A stretch of 64,000 nucleotides of DNA from JAHEAO01 sp942492375 (GCA_942492375.1 CALOEL010000018.1:86941-150940), one strand, 5' to 3'. Counted from the first letter of the stretch, positions 8,616 to 17,643 are shown. Notes: generated by a model from the letters alone, not told the origin. Numbers and translations are program-made.

Positions 8616-11411
8616 ATGTCCTTCGCCGCCCGCATCACACGCAGCCCGCGCGCCTTCGATCCCGACCGGGGCGTCGAGGCGCGTCAGCTGCTGCCGGATG
8701 CGCCACCGGAACTGGCCGAGGTTCTGGACGGGGCAGGCGGGTCCAGCCCCTATCTTCTGTCGCTGATGCAGCGCGAGGCCGATTGGCTGGCAGAGGCTTT
8801 GGCCGGATCGCCGGAAGAGGCGCTGGAGGACGAGCTGTCGCGGATCGTCGCGACCGAGGGCGCCGACCTTGCCGATGCGTTGCGCCGGGCCAAGCGGCGC
8901 GTCGCGGCTCTGGTGGCGCTTTGCGATCTGGCCGGTGTCTGGCCGCTGGAAACGGTGACCGGAGCCTTGACCCGCTTTGCCGATCTGGCGGTGGACCGGG
9001 CCATCACCTCGCTGATCGCCGCCGAGATCCGGCGTGGCAAGCTGCCCGGCGTCGCCGAGGATGCGGTGGGAACGACGGCGGGCATGACGGTGCTTGCGAT
9101 GGGCAAGATGGGCGCGGCCGAGCTGAACTATTCCTCGGACGTCGATCTTGTCTGCCTGTTCGACGAAAGCCGGTTCGAGCCCGCGGATTTCGCCGAGGCG
9201 CGGGCCTCTTTCGTGCGTGCCACCCGCCGGATGGCGGCGATGCTGTCCGAACAGACCGGCGAAGGCTATGTCTTCCGCACCGACCTCCGGCTGCGTCCGG
9301 ACCCTTCGGTGACGCCGGTTTGCCTGTCGATGGATGCGGCCGAGAATTACTATGAAAGCATCGGCCGCACATGGGAACGCGCGGCCTATATCAAGGCGCG
9401 GCCCTGTGCCGGCGACATCGCGGCGGGCGAGGGGTTCCTTGACCGGCTGACGCCCTTCGTATGGCGCAAGCACCTGGATTTCGCGGCGATCCAGGATGCC
9501 CACGACATGCGCCTGCGGATCCGCGAACACAAGGGGCTGCACGGGCCGATCACGCTGGAAGGCCACAACATGAAGCTGGGTGCGGGCGGCATCCGCGAGA
9601 TCGAGTTCTTCACCCAGACCCGGCAGATCATCGCGGGAGGCAGGGATCCGGAACTACGGGTCCGGGGCACGGTCGAGGGGCTGGCGCGCCTTGCCGAAAA
9701 GGGCTGGGTGCCGAATGAGGCCGCCATCGCCCTGACTGAGGATTACCGGGCGCACCGCGAGATCGAACACCGGCTGCAGATGGTCAATGACGCCCAGACC
9801 CACGACCTGCCCAAGACGGAAGAGGGATTCGAGCGTATCGCCGCGCTTTGCGGTCGCGACACCGGGGCCTTGCGCGATGACCTTCTGCGCCGCCTCACCC
9901 GCGTGGAAGAGCTGACCGAGGGTTTCTTCAAGCCACGCGAGGGGGCGGCCGCCGACGCACCGAGGGAATTGTCGGACGCGTCGCTGGAAACCATCGCAGG
10001 CTGGCGCAGCTACCCTGCGCTGCGGTCCGGCCGAGCGGTCGAGATCTTCGAGCGGCTGAAGCCCGAGCTTCTGGCGCGGCTGCAGAAGGCGGCGAAGCCC
10101 GACGAGGCGATCGCCCAGTTCGACGCCTTCCTTGCCGGCCTTCCAGCCGGGGTGCAGGTGTTTTCACTGTTCAACGCCAATCCGCAGCTTGTCGACCTGA
10201 TCGTCGATATCGCGGCCACGGCCCCCGGTCTGGCGGTCTATCTGGGCCGCAATGCGCAGGTCTTCGACGCGGTGATCGGCGGCGGTTTCTTCGCACCGTG
10301 GCCCGGCGGCGGGAAACTGGCCGAGGACTTGTCCGAACGGCTGGAAAGGCTCGACGATTACGAGGCGAAGCTGGACGATGCCCGGCGCTGGATGAAGGAA
10401 TGGCATTTCCGCATCGGCGTCCATCACCTGCGCGGCCTGATCGGGGCCGACGAGGCCGGGGCGCAATATGCGGCACTGGCCGATGCCGTGCTTGGCGCGC
10501 TCTGGCCGGTCATCCTGGCGGAGTTCGCGCGAAAGCATGGCGTACCGCCCGGCCGCGGGGCTGCGGTGATCGGCATGGGCTCGCTCGGCGCGGAGCGGCT
10601 GACCACGACCTCGGATCTCGACCTGATAGTGATCTATGATGCCGACAGCGTGGAAAGTTCCGACGGCAGACGGCCCTTGCCCAGCCGGACCTATTACGCG
10701 CGCCTGACGCAGGCATTGGTGACGGCGGTCACCGCGCCGATGGCCGAGGGCAGGCTCTACGAGATCGACATGCGGCTCCGGCCATCGGGGCGGCAGGGGC
10801 CGGTCGCGACCTCGTTCGATGCCTTCCGCAGCTATCAGCAGGAGGAAGCATGGACCTGGGAACATCTGGCACTGACCCGCGCCCGTCCCGTCGCCGGCGA
10901 TGCAGCACTGTCGGCGGATATCGAGGAGTTCCGGCGCGACCTGCTGACGAAGCACGGTGATCCGGCGAAGATCCTGCGGGACGTTCAGGAGATGCGGGGC
11001 CGGCTTGCCAGTGCCAAGCCGCCCCGGTCGAACTGGGAGGCGAAGCGGGGGCCGGGCCGGCTGCAGGATGTCGAGCTTGTCGCGCAGGCCGCGGCCCTGC
11101 TTGCGGGCGATCCGGCGCGGGCGGTCGGCGACCAGCTTGCCGCCGGCATTCGCTCGGGCTGGCTGGCGGCAGAGGATGTGGACCGGCTGGTCGGGGCCCA
11201 TGACCTGATGTGGCGGCTTCAATCCGCGTCACGCCTGTTGACCGGCGAGGCGCTCGATCTTGCGGCGGTGGGCCGGGGCGGGACGGATTTCATCCTGCGC
11301 GAGACCGGCGCCAGGGATGTCGCGGCGCTTGCGGAGGAGCTTGAACGTCGCGCCGCGCAGGCCGCCCGCGTCATCGACAAGGCCCTTGGCAGCGCTCCGG
11401 ACACGCCATAG
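8616..11411 (+). CDS. glnE: Bifunctional glutamine synthetase adenylyltransferase/adenylyl-removing enzyme
   Basis: The 931-residue protein reversibly adenylylates glutamine synthetase, linking its activity to PII-reported nitrogen status. There are two nucleotidyltransferase domains. The N-terminal adenylyl-removase domain has AMGKMGAAELNYSSDVDLV (about residue 163). The C-terminal adenylylase domain has GMGSLGAERLTTTSDLDLIV (about residue 653). Each is followed by a helical regulatory region. ATG 8616 fits the family start. The frame is open further upstream, but that part overlaps the divergent ybaK gene. The length is as usual for Rhodobacterales. The motif DxD is intact in both halves. 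Confidence 0.95.
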   Translation: MSFAARITRSPRAFDPDRGVEARQLLPDAPPELAEVLDGAGGSSPYLLSLMQREADWLAEALAGSPEEALEDELSRIVATEGADLADALRRAKRRVAALVALCDLAGVWPLETVTGALTRFADLAVDRAITSLIAAEIRRGKLPGVAEDAVGTTAGMTVLAMGKMGAAELNYSSDVDLVCLFDESRFEPADFAEARASFVRATRRMAAMLSEQTGEGYVFRTDLRLRPDPSVTPVCLSMDAAENYYESIGRTWERAAYIKARPCAGDIAAGEGFLDRLTPFVWRKHLDFAAIQDAHDMRLRIREHKGLHGPITLEGHNMKLGAGGIREIEFFTQTRQIIAGGRDPELRVRGTVEGLARLAEKGWVPNEAAIALTEDYRAHREIEHRLQMVNDAQTHDLPKTEEGFERIAALCGRDTGALRDDLLRRLTRVEELTEGFFKPREGAAADAPRELSDASLETIAGWRSYPALRSGRAVEIFERLKPELLARLQKAAKPDEAIAQFDAFLAGLPAGVQVFSLFNANPQLVDLIVDIAATAPGLAVYLGRNAQVFDAVIGGGFFAPWPGGGKLAEDLSERLERLDDYEAKLDDARRWMKEWHFRIGVHHLRGLIGADEAGAQYAALADAVLGALWPVILAEFARKHGVPPGRGAAVIGMGSLGAERLTTTSDLDLIVIYDADSVESSDGRRPLPSRTYYARLTQALVTAVTAPMAEGRLYEIDMRLRPSGRQGPVATSFDAFRSYQQEEAWTWEHLALTRARPVAGDAALSADIEEFRRDLLTKHGDPAKILRDVQEMRGRLASAKPPRSNWEAKRGPGRLQDVELVAQAAALLAGDPARAVGDQLAAGIRSGWLAAEDVDRLVGAHDLMWRLQSASRLLTGEALDLAAVGRGGTDFILRETGARDVAALAEELERRAAQAARVIDKALGSAPDTP

Positions 11412-11436
11412 GCTGCGCGCGAACCGGAGCAGGACC

Positions 11437-11712
11437 ATGACGCTTAACGATATCGACAAGACCGGATTGATCCGGGAAAGCTACCAGATCGACGGTATCC
11501 ACGCATCGGAATGCCGTTCGATCTTCCTCGACTGGGTGATCAAGCTTCCGGCCGGGATAACGCCCCAGCAGGCGATCCACCGCATGCTCGAGGCATATTC
11601 CGAAGAACGGCCCGACCATCCGATGACCCTGGTCATGCAGGAAGGCCTGGGCGAAGCCGGTCTTCCCGGCCGCCGGGGTGGACGCAAGGGGCGCATCGGC
11701 CCGGACGCCTAG
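11437..11712 (+). CDS. Small conserved hypothetical protein downstream of glnE
   Basis: A 91-residue soluble protein with start ATG 11437 and a ribosome binding site GGAGCAGG. The N-terminal two thirds look well ordered (GIHASECRSIFLDWVIKLPAGITPQQAIHRML) and the C terminus is a short basic glycine-rich tail (GLPGRRGGRKGRIG). It lies 25 bases after glnE and probably shares its transcript. The 3' end overlaps by four bases the convergent VOC gene. I do not recognise a named family; similar small proteins follow glnE-type genes in Rhodobacterales from memory, which is not verified. Confidence 0.75.
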   Translation: MTLNDIDKTGLIRESYQIDGIHASECRSIFLDWVIKLPAGITPQQAIHRMLEAYSEERPDHPMTLVMQEGLGEAGLPGRRGGRKGRIGPDA

Positions 11713-12188
11713 CTGTTCGCCGCGGCCTCGAGCGCCGCGATGTCCAGCTTGACCATGCCCATCATCGCCTGCAGGACGCGCCCGGCCCGAGCCGGGTCGT
11801 CCGAGGATGCAAGCTCGAACAGGGCGCGTGGCACGATCTGCCATGTCAGCCCGAACCGGTCGGTCAGCCAGCCGCAGCGCAGTTCGGTGCCACCGTCCCC
11901 CAGCGCCGCCCAATAGCGGTCGATCTCTGCCTGGGTGTCGCAATGAACCTCGATCGAGACCGCCTCGGTCAGCTTGTAATGCGGGCCGCCGTTCAGGGCG
12001 GAAAAGCGCTGGCCCATCAGTTCGAAGGCGACGACAAGGACCGAGTCGAGCGGCCTGCCGTCATTGTCGCGGTTGTGAACGATCCGGGTGATCCGCGCAT
12101 CGGGAAACAGCGAGCAATAGAATTCGACGGCCTCTTCGGCCCGGTCATCGAACCAGAGGCAGGTCGACACGGAAATCGGGCCCGGCAT
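11709..12188 (-). CDS. PhnB-like VOC family protein
   Basis: A 159-residue protein of the PhnB/3-demethylubiquinone-9 3-methyltransferase-like VOC subgroup: ISVSTCLWFDDRAEEAVEFYCSLFPDARI at the N terminus, GQRFSALNGGPHYKLTEAVSIEV in the middle, and CGWLTDRFGLTWQIVPRAL towards the end. Despite the common database name, these proteins are not methyltransferases; the substrate is unknown. ATG 12188 has GGGAGACG upstream. The last four bases overlap the convergent small gene. Confidence 0.85.
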   Translation of the reverse strand: MPGPISVSTCLWFDDRAEEAVEFYCSLFPDARITRIVHNRDNDGRPLDSVLVVAFELMGQRFSALNGGPHYKLTEAVSIEVHCDTQAEIDRYWAALGDGGTELRCGWLTDRFGLTWQIVPRALFELASSDDPARAGRVLQAMMGMVKLDIAALEAAANS

Positions 12189-12263
12189 CGAACGTCTCCC
12201 GCGGATTGATGAGTCGCTGGGCCGGATCATACAATGCGACGCATCGCCGATCCACCGCGGCGA

Positions 12264-12905
12264 TCAGCGCGCCAGCGCAGCGGCTTCGCGGGCCAGCGCC
12301 TCGATGCCGTCCCAGTCGCCGGCCTTGACCAGTCCATCGGGCGCGACCCAGGAGCCGCCGACGCAAAGCGTGTTCGGCAGCGAAAGGTAGTGCGGCGCGT
12401 TGGCCAATGAGACGCCGCCGGTGGGGCAAAACCGGATCGCGGGCAGCGGCGCGCCGATGGATTTCAGCGCCGGGGCGCCGCCCGAAGCCTCGGCGGGGAA
12501 GAACTTTTGCACGGTATAGCCGCGCTCCAGCAGCCGCATCGCCTCGGTCGCGGTGGCGGCGCCGGGCAAGAGCGGCAGGCCGTGATCCTCGCAGGCGTCG
12601 AGCAGCCGGTCGGTGGCACCGGGCGAGACACCGAAGAGCGCGCCCGCATCCTGCGCCGCGCGGACATCCTCGGGCGTCAGCAGCGTGCCGGCGCCGACGA
12701 CGCCGCCGGAAACCTTGGCCATTTCCCGGATTGCCTCCAGCGCGACCGGCGTGCGCAGGGTGACTTCCAGCGCCGGCAGGCCGCCGGCGACAAGCGCTTC
12801 GGCCAGCGGCCGGGCGGTGGCGAGGTCGTGGATCACGAGCACCGGGATCACCGGGGCGAGACGGCAGACTTTCTCGGCCTGTTCGCTGGCATGGGCGGGG
12901 GTCAT
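12264..12905 (-). CDS. eda: 2-keto-3-deoxy-6-phosphogluconate (KDPG) aldolase
   Basis: The 213-residue class I aldolase splits KDPG into pyruvate and glyceraldehyde 3-phosphate in the Entner-Doudoroff pathway. Typical motifs are VIHDLATARPLAEALVAGGLPALEVTLRT with the catalytic glutamate, GAGTLLTPEDVRAAQDAGA, the Schiff-base lysine in VQKFFPAE, and the phosphate-binding FCPTGGV. It lies 67 bases downstream of edd on the minus strand, so the two form an operon that handles glucose or gluconate catabolism. A dispersed Rhodobacterales-type repeat lies in the gap. Confidence 0.95.
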   Translation of the reverse strand: MTPAHASEQAEKVCRLAPVIPVLVIHDLATARPLAEALVAGGLPALEVTLRTPVALEAIREMAKVSGGVVGAGTLLTPEDVRAAQDAGALFGVSPGATDRLLDACEDHGLPLLPGAATATEAMRLLERGYTVQKFFPAEASGGAPALKSIGAPLPAIRFCPTGGVSLANAPHYLSLPNTLCVGGSWVAPDGLVKAGDWDGIEALAREAAALAR

Positions 12906-12950
12906 GGGCGGCTCCTTGCTGTCGGGACGGTGCGCGGGATGGAGAGATGC

Positions 12951-12980
12951 GCCTCCGGCGGGGATATTTTGGTCAAGAAG
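12951..12980. repeat. Copy 1 of a dispersed 30-bp intergenic element
   Basis: GCCTCCGGCGGGGATATTTT at 12951 followed by GGTCAAGAAG resembles, on the opposite strand, the segment at 35679-35708; about three quarters of the 30 positions agree. From memory, similar GCCTCCGGCGGGGATATTT elements are common between genes in Rhodobacterales. This copy overlaps the last codons of edd. Confidence 0.5.
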
Positions 12981-14796
12981 ATGCGGATGAGCCGAAGATC
13001 ACGCTGGCGCCTTCGGTGGCGAGACCGACATTCTGGCGGAACACCTCGAACATCTCGCGCCCGATACCCTCGTGACTCGGCGACAGGTCGATTTCGGCGG
13101 GCTTGCGGGCGTCGAAACCCTCGGCCAGCACATCGAGCGTGCCCGCGGTCGCATCGACGCGGACCACATCGCCGTCTCGGACCCGCGCCAGCGGGCCGCC
13201 GAGTGCCGCCTCGGGGCTGACATGGATCGCCGAGGGCACCTTGCCCGAGGCGCCCGACATGCGTCCGTCGGTGACCAGCGCGACATGCAGCCCGCGGTCC
13301 TGCAGCACGGCCAGGACGGGTGTCAGCGAATGAAGCTCTGGCATCCCGATCGCGCGCGGCCCCTGGAAGCGGACCACGACGACCGTATCCTCGGTGAACT
13401 CGCCGGCCTTGAAGGCGGCGCGGACATCCTGCTGGTTGTCGAAGACGCGGGCCTTGGCTTGCACGACGTGCCGATCGGCAGCGACGGCGGACACCTTCAT
13501 CACGCCGCGCCCGAGATTTCCCCGCAGCTGTTTCAGGCCGCCGGTCTTCTGGAAGGGTTGCGATACCGGGCGCAGGATCTTCTCATTCTGGCTGTCGGCG
13601 GCGCCGTCCTCCCAGACCAGCTCGCCGTCGCGCAGCTTCGGCTCGGTCGCGTAGCGGGCGAGGCCTTGCCCCGCGACCGTGCGGGTGTCGGGGTGCAGGA
13701 GGCCGGCTTCGAGCAATTCGCCGATCATGTAGCCGAGACCGCCGGCGGCGTGGAAATGGTTCACATCCGCCAGCCCGTTCGGATAGACCTTGGCCATCAG
13801 CGGCACCACTTCCGAGATGTCCGAGAAATCCTGCAGGTCGAGAAGCACCCCCGAGGCCCGCGCCATGGCGGGCAGGTGCAGCACGAGATTGGTCGAACCG
13901 CCGGTGGCCATCAGCCCGACCAGGCCGTTCACATAGGTCTTTTCGTCCAGGATCGCGCCGACCGGCGTGAAATCGTTGCCGAGCGCGGTGATTTCCAGCG
14001 CCCGCTTCGCGCCGGCGACGGTCAGCGCGTCGCGCAGCGGCGTGTGGGGGTTGACGAAGGACGCGCCCGGCAGGTGCAGGCCCATGAACTCCATCAGCAT
14101 CTGGTTGGTATTCGCCGTACCGTAAAAGGTGCAGGTGCCGGGGCCGTGATAGGCGGCCATCTCGGCGGCCATCAGTTCCTCGCGGTCGCATTCGCCGGTC
14201 GCGAATTTCTGCCGCACCTTGGCCTTTTCGTCGTTGCTGATGCCGCTCGTCATCGGCCCGCCCGGCAGAAAGACGCTGGGAATATGCCCGAAGGTTGCGG
14301 CCGCCATCACCAGGCCAGGCACGATCTTGTCGCAGATGCCAAGGAAGACCGCCGCATCGAAGGTGTTGTGCGACAGGCCGACACCAGCAGCCAGCGCGAT
14401 GACATCGCGCGAGAACAGGCTGAGCTCCATGCCAGCCTCGCCCTGGGTCACGCCGTCGCACATCGCCGGCACGCCGCCCGCCACCTGCGCGGTCGCGCCT
14501 GCGGCGCGCGCGGCGGCGCGGATCATGTCGGGATAGGTCTCGTAGGGTTTATGGGCCGACAGCATGTCGTTATAGGCGGTGATGATACCAAGGTTCGGGC
14601 TGCGCGCCGTGGCCAGCGCGGACTTGTCGTCACCCATCGCGGCATAGGCATGGGCCTGGTTCGAGCACGACAGATGCGCGCGGCGCGGTCCATCCTCGGC
14701 GGCGCGGTTCATGCGGTCGAGATACCGTGACCGGCTGTCGCGGCTTCGGTTCGCTATTCGTTCGGTAACTTTTTCAAGCGTCGAATGAAGGGTCAT
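12973..14796 (-). CDS. edd: 6-phosphogluconate dehydratase
   Basis: The 607-residue IlvD/Edd-family dehydratase converts 6-phosphogluconate into KDPG. It carries a [4Fe-4S] cluster; candidate ligands are the cysteines in GVPAMCDGVTQGEAGM and AVFLGICDKIVPG. The family motif LHSLTPVLAVLQDRG and the C-terminal DGRMSGASGKVPSAIHVSPEA (substrate/Mg site) are present. Length and start agree with Edd rather than IlvD. It is the first gene of the edd-eda operon, and its promoter region holds a palindromic LacI-type operator. Confidence 0.95.
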   Translation of the reverse strand: MTLHSTLEKVTERIANRSRDSRSRYLDRMNRAAEDGPRRAHLSCSNQAHAYAAMGDDKSALATARSPNLGIITAYNDMLSAHKPYETYPDMIRAAARAAGATAQVAGGVPAMCDGVTQGEAGMELSLFSRDVIALAAGVGLSHNTFDAAVFLGICDKIVPGLVMAAATFGHIPSVFLPGGPMTSGISNDEKAKVRQKFATGECDREELMAAEMAAYHGPGTCTFYGTANTNQMLMEFMGLHLPGASFVNPHTPLRDALTVAGAKRALEITALGNDFTPVGAILDEKTYVNGLVGLMATGGSTNLVLHLPAMARASGVLLDLQDFSDISEVVPLMAKVYPNGLADVNHFHAAGGLGYMIGELLEAGLLHPDTRTVAGQGLARYATEPKLRDGELVWEDGAADSQNEKILRPVSQPFQKTGGLKQLRGNLGRGVMKVSAVAADRHVVQAKARVFDNQQDVRAAFKAGEFTEDTVVVVRFQGPRAIGMPELHSLTPVLAVLQDRGLHVALVTDGRMSGASGKVPSAIHVSPEAALGGPLARVRDGDVVRVDATAGTLDVLAEGFDARKPAEIDLSPSHEGIGREMFEVFRQNVGLATEGASVIFGSSASS

Positions 14797-14838
14797 GTCA
14801 CCTGGCCTTTGCTGCTTTCGTGTCCTCTAGCACAGTCC

Positions 14839-14850
14839 GTTAGCGCTAAC
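14839..14850. promoter_or_regulatory. Palindromic LacI-family type operator upstream of edd
   Basis: GTTAGCGCTAAC is a perfect 12-bp palindrome with the central CG of LacI/GalR-family operators, and resembles the TGTTAGCGCTAACA-type sites of gluconate regulators. It lies 43 bp before the edd start codon, consistent with repression of edd-eda. The regulator is not in the window. Confidence 0.65.
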
Positions 14851-14982
14851 AAATCCCTTTAGACCGATCCGAGGCTTTCGTGCCGTGCATGGCGGCAATG
14901 CAGATTTGACTGTCGTAAGCCGGGTCCGGCGGGCCTAGCTAGACCGCAGAAGATAGCAGTGATGCAGACGAGGACAACTGTA

Positions 14983-15147
14983 ATGAAACGCAACACGAAG
15001 ACGGAAATCTACGATCACGTCGGGATCATGAACCGGGCGCGGGCCGCTCGGGCAAAGCTGGTCGCGGAACAGTTCGCCCGGCTGGGCCGGTGGTTCGCGC
15101 GCAACCGTGCCGATATTTTCCACGGGAGCGGCACCCGTCCCGCGTGA
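14983..15147 (+). CDS. Small basic hypothetical protein
   Basis: A 54-residue frame starts at ATG 14983 with GAGGA about ten bases upstream. The protein is rich in Arg and Ala (MNRARAARAKLVAEQFARLGRWFARNR) and probably forms one amphipathic helix. It is followed closely by a terminator-like hairpin, which supports a real short transcript. It is divergent from edd. No family is recognised, although small Arg-rich proteins of this kind are frequent in Rhodobacterales. An alternative in-frame start at 14959 adds eight residues. Confidence 0.5.
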   Translation: MKRNTKTEIYDHVGIMNRARAARAKLVAEQFARLGRWFARNRADIFHGSGTRPA

Positions 15148-15178
15148 TCGAGTGAGATTATCACAACATCTGACAAGA

Positions 15179-15212
15179 AAGTCCCCGGAAAATCTGGGGG
15201 CTTACTTGTTTT
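15179..15212 (+). terminator. Probable intrinsic terminator
   Basis: AAGTCCCC (15179-15186) pairs with GGGGGCTT (15196-15203) with one G-U pair and a 9-base loop, followed by ACTTGTTTT. It lies just after the small basic protein gene. Confidence 0.65.
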
Positions 15213-15267
15213 GGTAATGCATCTCCATGAAAAGGCTTTCAAAGCCAATGGATGGAGTGCGAAACAG

Positions 15268-15858
15268 ATGTTCGCGATCAGATCGATTTTGGCCTGCGTC
15301 ACCGTTCTGGCGCTGGCCTCATGTTCGGGCGGGCCGCTCGGAGGAACGACAACCGTTGCCCCGGTCGATGTCTCCCAGCTGGAGCCCATGCGGGTTGCCT
15401 CTTTCACCGTGACGGTCCCCGAAAGCCTGTCGGTCTCGGAAGAGAATTCCTACGACCCGCGTGCCGACATCGTCTGGCGCGCCGATCCGCCGGGATCGCG
15501 CTATTCGCAGGTGCAGGCGGTCATGGAAGCCGGGATCAGGGCCGGCACCGACGATCTTGACGGAACTCTGCCGGTCGCTCTGAACATCGTCGTGCAGCGC
15601 TTCCATTCGCAGACCCAGAAAGTCCGCTACAGCTTCGGCGGCGATTATGAAGTCCACTACGATCTCGAGGTCCGCGACGCCCGGAACGGATCGGTCGTGA
15701 TACCCGCCTATCGCGTCTACGCGGTCGAGGATGCGCCGGGCGGTAACGCGGCGCTTGCCGCCGATCTGCAGGGTCGCACCGAGAAGATGGACAATATCGA
15801 CCTGATCGCCAGGTCGATCCGGACCCAGCTGACCACCGGACCTGCCGCGGAAGGCTAA
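15268..15858 (+). CDS. Predicted lipoprotein (DUF6778-like)
   Basis: A 196-residue protein with a lipoprotein signal (FAIRSILACVTVLALASC; lipobox LASC, acylated Cys at residue 18 or so). The mature domain starts with a Gly/Thr-rich linker and contains a conserved-looking core FTVTVPESLSVSEENSYDPRADIVWR and a membrane-proximal region VQRFHSQTQKVRYSFGGDYEVHYDLEVRD. I think it belongs to a Rhodobacterales-specific outer-membrane lipoprotein family (DUF6778), but this name is from memory. ATG 15268 has GGAG upstream; upstream ATGs at 15211 and 15217 would bury the signal peptide. Confidence 0.75.
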   Translation: MFAIRSILACVTVLALASCSGGPLGGTTTVAPVDVSQLEPMRVASFTVTVPESLSVSEENSYDPRADIVWRADPPGSRYSQVQAVMEAGIRAGTDDLDGTLPVALNIVVQRFHSQTQKVRYSFGGDYEVHYDLEVRDARNGSVVIPAYRVYAVEDAPGGNAALAADLQGRTEKMDNIDLIARSIRTQLTTGPAAEG

Positions 15859-15900
15859 CGGACCCTTCCGCGCCGCCGCGAAACCGGCTAGGGGAGGGTC

Positions 15901-17100
15901 ATGTCGACCCAGTCCCTTCCCGTCGTCCGACTGAACGCAAAGGCGAACGCACGTGCGATCCGGCACGGCTTTCCCTGGGCCTATGACAACGAGGTCGTTA
16001 CGGACCGGCGCACCAAGGCGCTTTCGCCCGGCGCGATCGCGGTGCTGGAGGATGCCGACCGGACGCCGATGGGGCTGGTCGCGGTCAATCCGGGCAGCCG
16101 CATCTTCTGCCGGGTGCTCGACCGGGACAGCACCGCCACGATCGGTCCCGACTGGTTTCGGGAGAGGCTGACTACGGCTTTGGTCTTGCGGGACCGCCTG
16201 TTCGACGCGCCGTTCTACCGGCTCGTCCATGCCGAGGCGGATGGTTTGCCCGGTGTCGTCATCGACCGCTTCGGGGATGTCGCCGCGATTCAGCCCAATG
16301 CGGCCTGGGCCGAGCGTTTGCTTCCCGACCTGGCCGACGCCCTGCGCGACGTCACTGGCGTGACGGCAATCGTCAAAAGCGGAACCGGACGCAGCCGGGT
16401 GCTGGAAGGGCTGGCTGAGGAAACCGTCATCCTTTCGGGTGCCGTCGAACGTCCGGTTCCGGTGCCGATGAACGGCGCCGTCTATATGGCCGATCTGATG
16501 GGCGGCCAGAAGACCGGCCTGTTCTTCGACCAGCGCCCGAACCATGCCTTCGCGCAGCAGTTGGCCAAGGGCGCCCGTATGCTCGACGTCTTCAGCCATG
16601 TCGGCGGCTTCTCTCTGGCGGCGCTGGCGGCGGGGGCGGAGTCTGCGCTGGCGGTGGACAGCTCGGTCCCCGCGCTGGAGCTTGCCATGCGCGGCGCCGG
16701 AGAAATGGGAAAGGCCGCCCGGTTCGCGACCCGCAAGGGCGATGCTTTCGCGGTGATGGAGGCGCTGGCCGCCGAGGGCGAAACCTTCGATCTGGTGATC
16801 TGCGACCCGCCGGCCTTCGCGCCGAGCAAGAAGGCGCTCGAGGCGGGGTTGCGCGCCTATGAGCGTGTGGCACGGCTCGCCGCCCCGCTGGTGGCTCCCG
16901 GCGGCTATCTCGGCCTTTGCTCCTGTTCCCATGCCGCCGATCTGACGCGGTTCCGCGCCGCCTGCGGGCGCGGCATCGGGCGGGCCGGACGCAACGCGCA
17001 ACTGATCCATGCCGGTTTTGCCGGGCCCGACCATCCGCAACTGCCCCAGCTTGCCGAAAGCGGCTATCTGAAGGCGCTGTTCTTCCGGCTCAACGATTGA
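15901..17100 (+). CDS. RlmI-type class I SAM-dependent rRNA (cytosine-C5) methyltransferase
   Basis: A 399-residue protein built like RlmI: an N-terminal PUA RNA-binding domain (residues 1-75, ending VAVNPGSRIFCRVLDRD), a central EEHEE-like region, and a C-terminal Rossmann methyltransferase domain. The latter has the SAM motif MLDVFSHVGGFSLAALAAGA (about residue 227) and the motif IV stretch LVICDPPAFAPSK. The catalytic cysteine candidate is in LGLCSCSHAA. It probably methylates C1962-type cytosine of 23S rRNA. Its stop overlaps the start of the PIN-domain gene. Confidence 0.9.
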   Translation: MSTQSLPVVRLNAKANARAIRHGFPWAYDNEVVTDRRTKALSPGAIAVLEDADRTPMGLVAVNPGSRIFCRVLDRDSTATIGPDWFRERLTTALVLRDRLFDAPFYRLVHAEADGLPGVVIDRFGDVAAIQPNAAWAERLLPDLADALRDVTGVTAIVKSGTGRSRVLEGLAEETVILSGAVERPVPVPMNGAVYMADLMGGQKTGLFFDQRPNHAFAQQLAKGARMLDVFSHVGGFSLAALAAGAESALAVDSSVPALELAMRGAGEMGKAARFATRKGDAFAVMEALAAEGETFDLVICDPPAFAPSKKALEAGLRAYERVARLAAPLVAPGGYLGLCSCSHAADLTRFRAACGRGIGRAGRNAQLIHAGFAGPDHPQLPQLAESGYLKALFFRLND

Positions 17101-17636
17101 GACTGCTGGTCGACGCCTGCGTCCTCTATCCAACGGTGATGCGCGAAATCGTTCTGGGCGCGGCCGGTCGCGGGTTGTTCACGCCGGTCTGGTCGGCCCG
17201 GATCCTCGAAGAATGGGCACGTGCCGCGGCCCGGCTGGGACCGGCGGACGAGGTGTTCGCACGCGGCGAGGTGGCCTTGCTGCGCGCCCGCTGGCCCGAG
17301 GCCGAAGTCGCGCCGGATCCGGCCACGGAGGCGCGGCTCTACCTGCCGGATGAACACGACGTCCACGTCCTGGCCGCCGCCATCTCTGGCAAAGCAGAGG
17401 CGATCCTGACGCTGAACCTGCGGGATTTTCCGGCGTATCTGCTGGCCGAGGAGGGGCTGACCGCGATCCATCCGGACGCCTTCCTGCGCGGCCTGCTGGA
17501 TCAGTCACCGACCGAGTTGCGCACCGTCGTAGAAACAGTCAGATCCGAGGCCGAGCGATTGTCAGGCGAACCCCAATCGGTCCGCAAGCTGTTGAAGAAG
17601 GCCCGGCTGCCGCGGTTGGGCAAGGCGCTGGGTTAG
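17097..17636 (+). CDS. PIN domain protein (RSP_2648-like), orphan
   Basis: A 179-residue PIN-fold protein. The first acidic residue is in RLLVDACVLYPTVMRE and another acidic cluster follows in LPDEHDVHVLAAAISGKAEAILTLNLRDFP, which fits the Asp/Glu metal site of PIN ribonucleases. A TTG start at 17097 overlaps the TGA of the methyltransferase gene (ATTGA), so translation is likely coupled. No antitoxin-like small gene is next to it, and it is longer than typical VapC, so it is probably an RNA-processing or housekeeping PIN protein and not a toxin. The association with an rRNA methyltransferase supports this only indirectly. Confidence 0.8.
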   Translation: MRLLVDACVLYPTVMREIVLGAAGRGLFTPVWSARILEEWARAAARLGPADEVFARGEVALLRARWPEAEVAPDPATEARLYLPDEHDVHVLAAAISGKAEAILTLNLRDFPAYLLAEEGLTAIHPDAFLRGLLDQSPTELRTVVETVRSEAERLSGEPQSVRKLLKKARLPRLGKALG

Positions 17637-17643
17637 CCGCGCG

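Noticed and set aside
17097..17636. VapBC toxin-antitoxin module
   Set aside because: No small antitoxin gene precedes or follows; the upstream gene is an rRNA methyltransferase.
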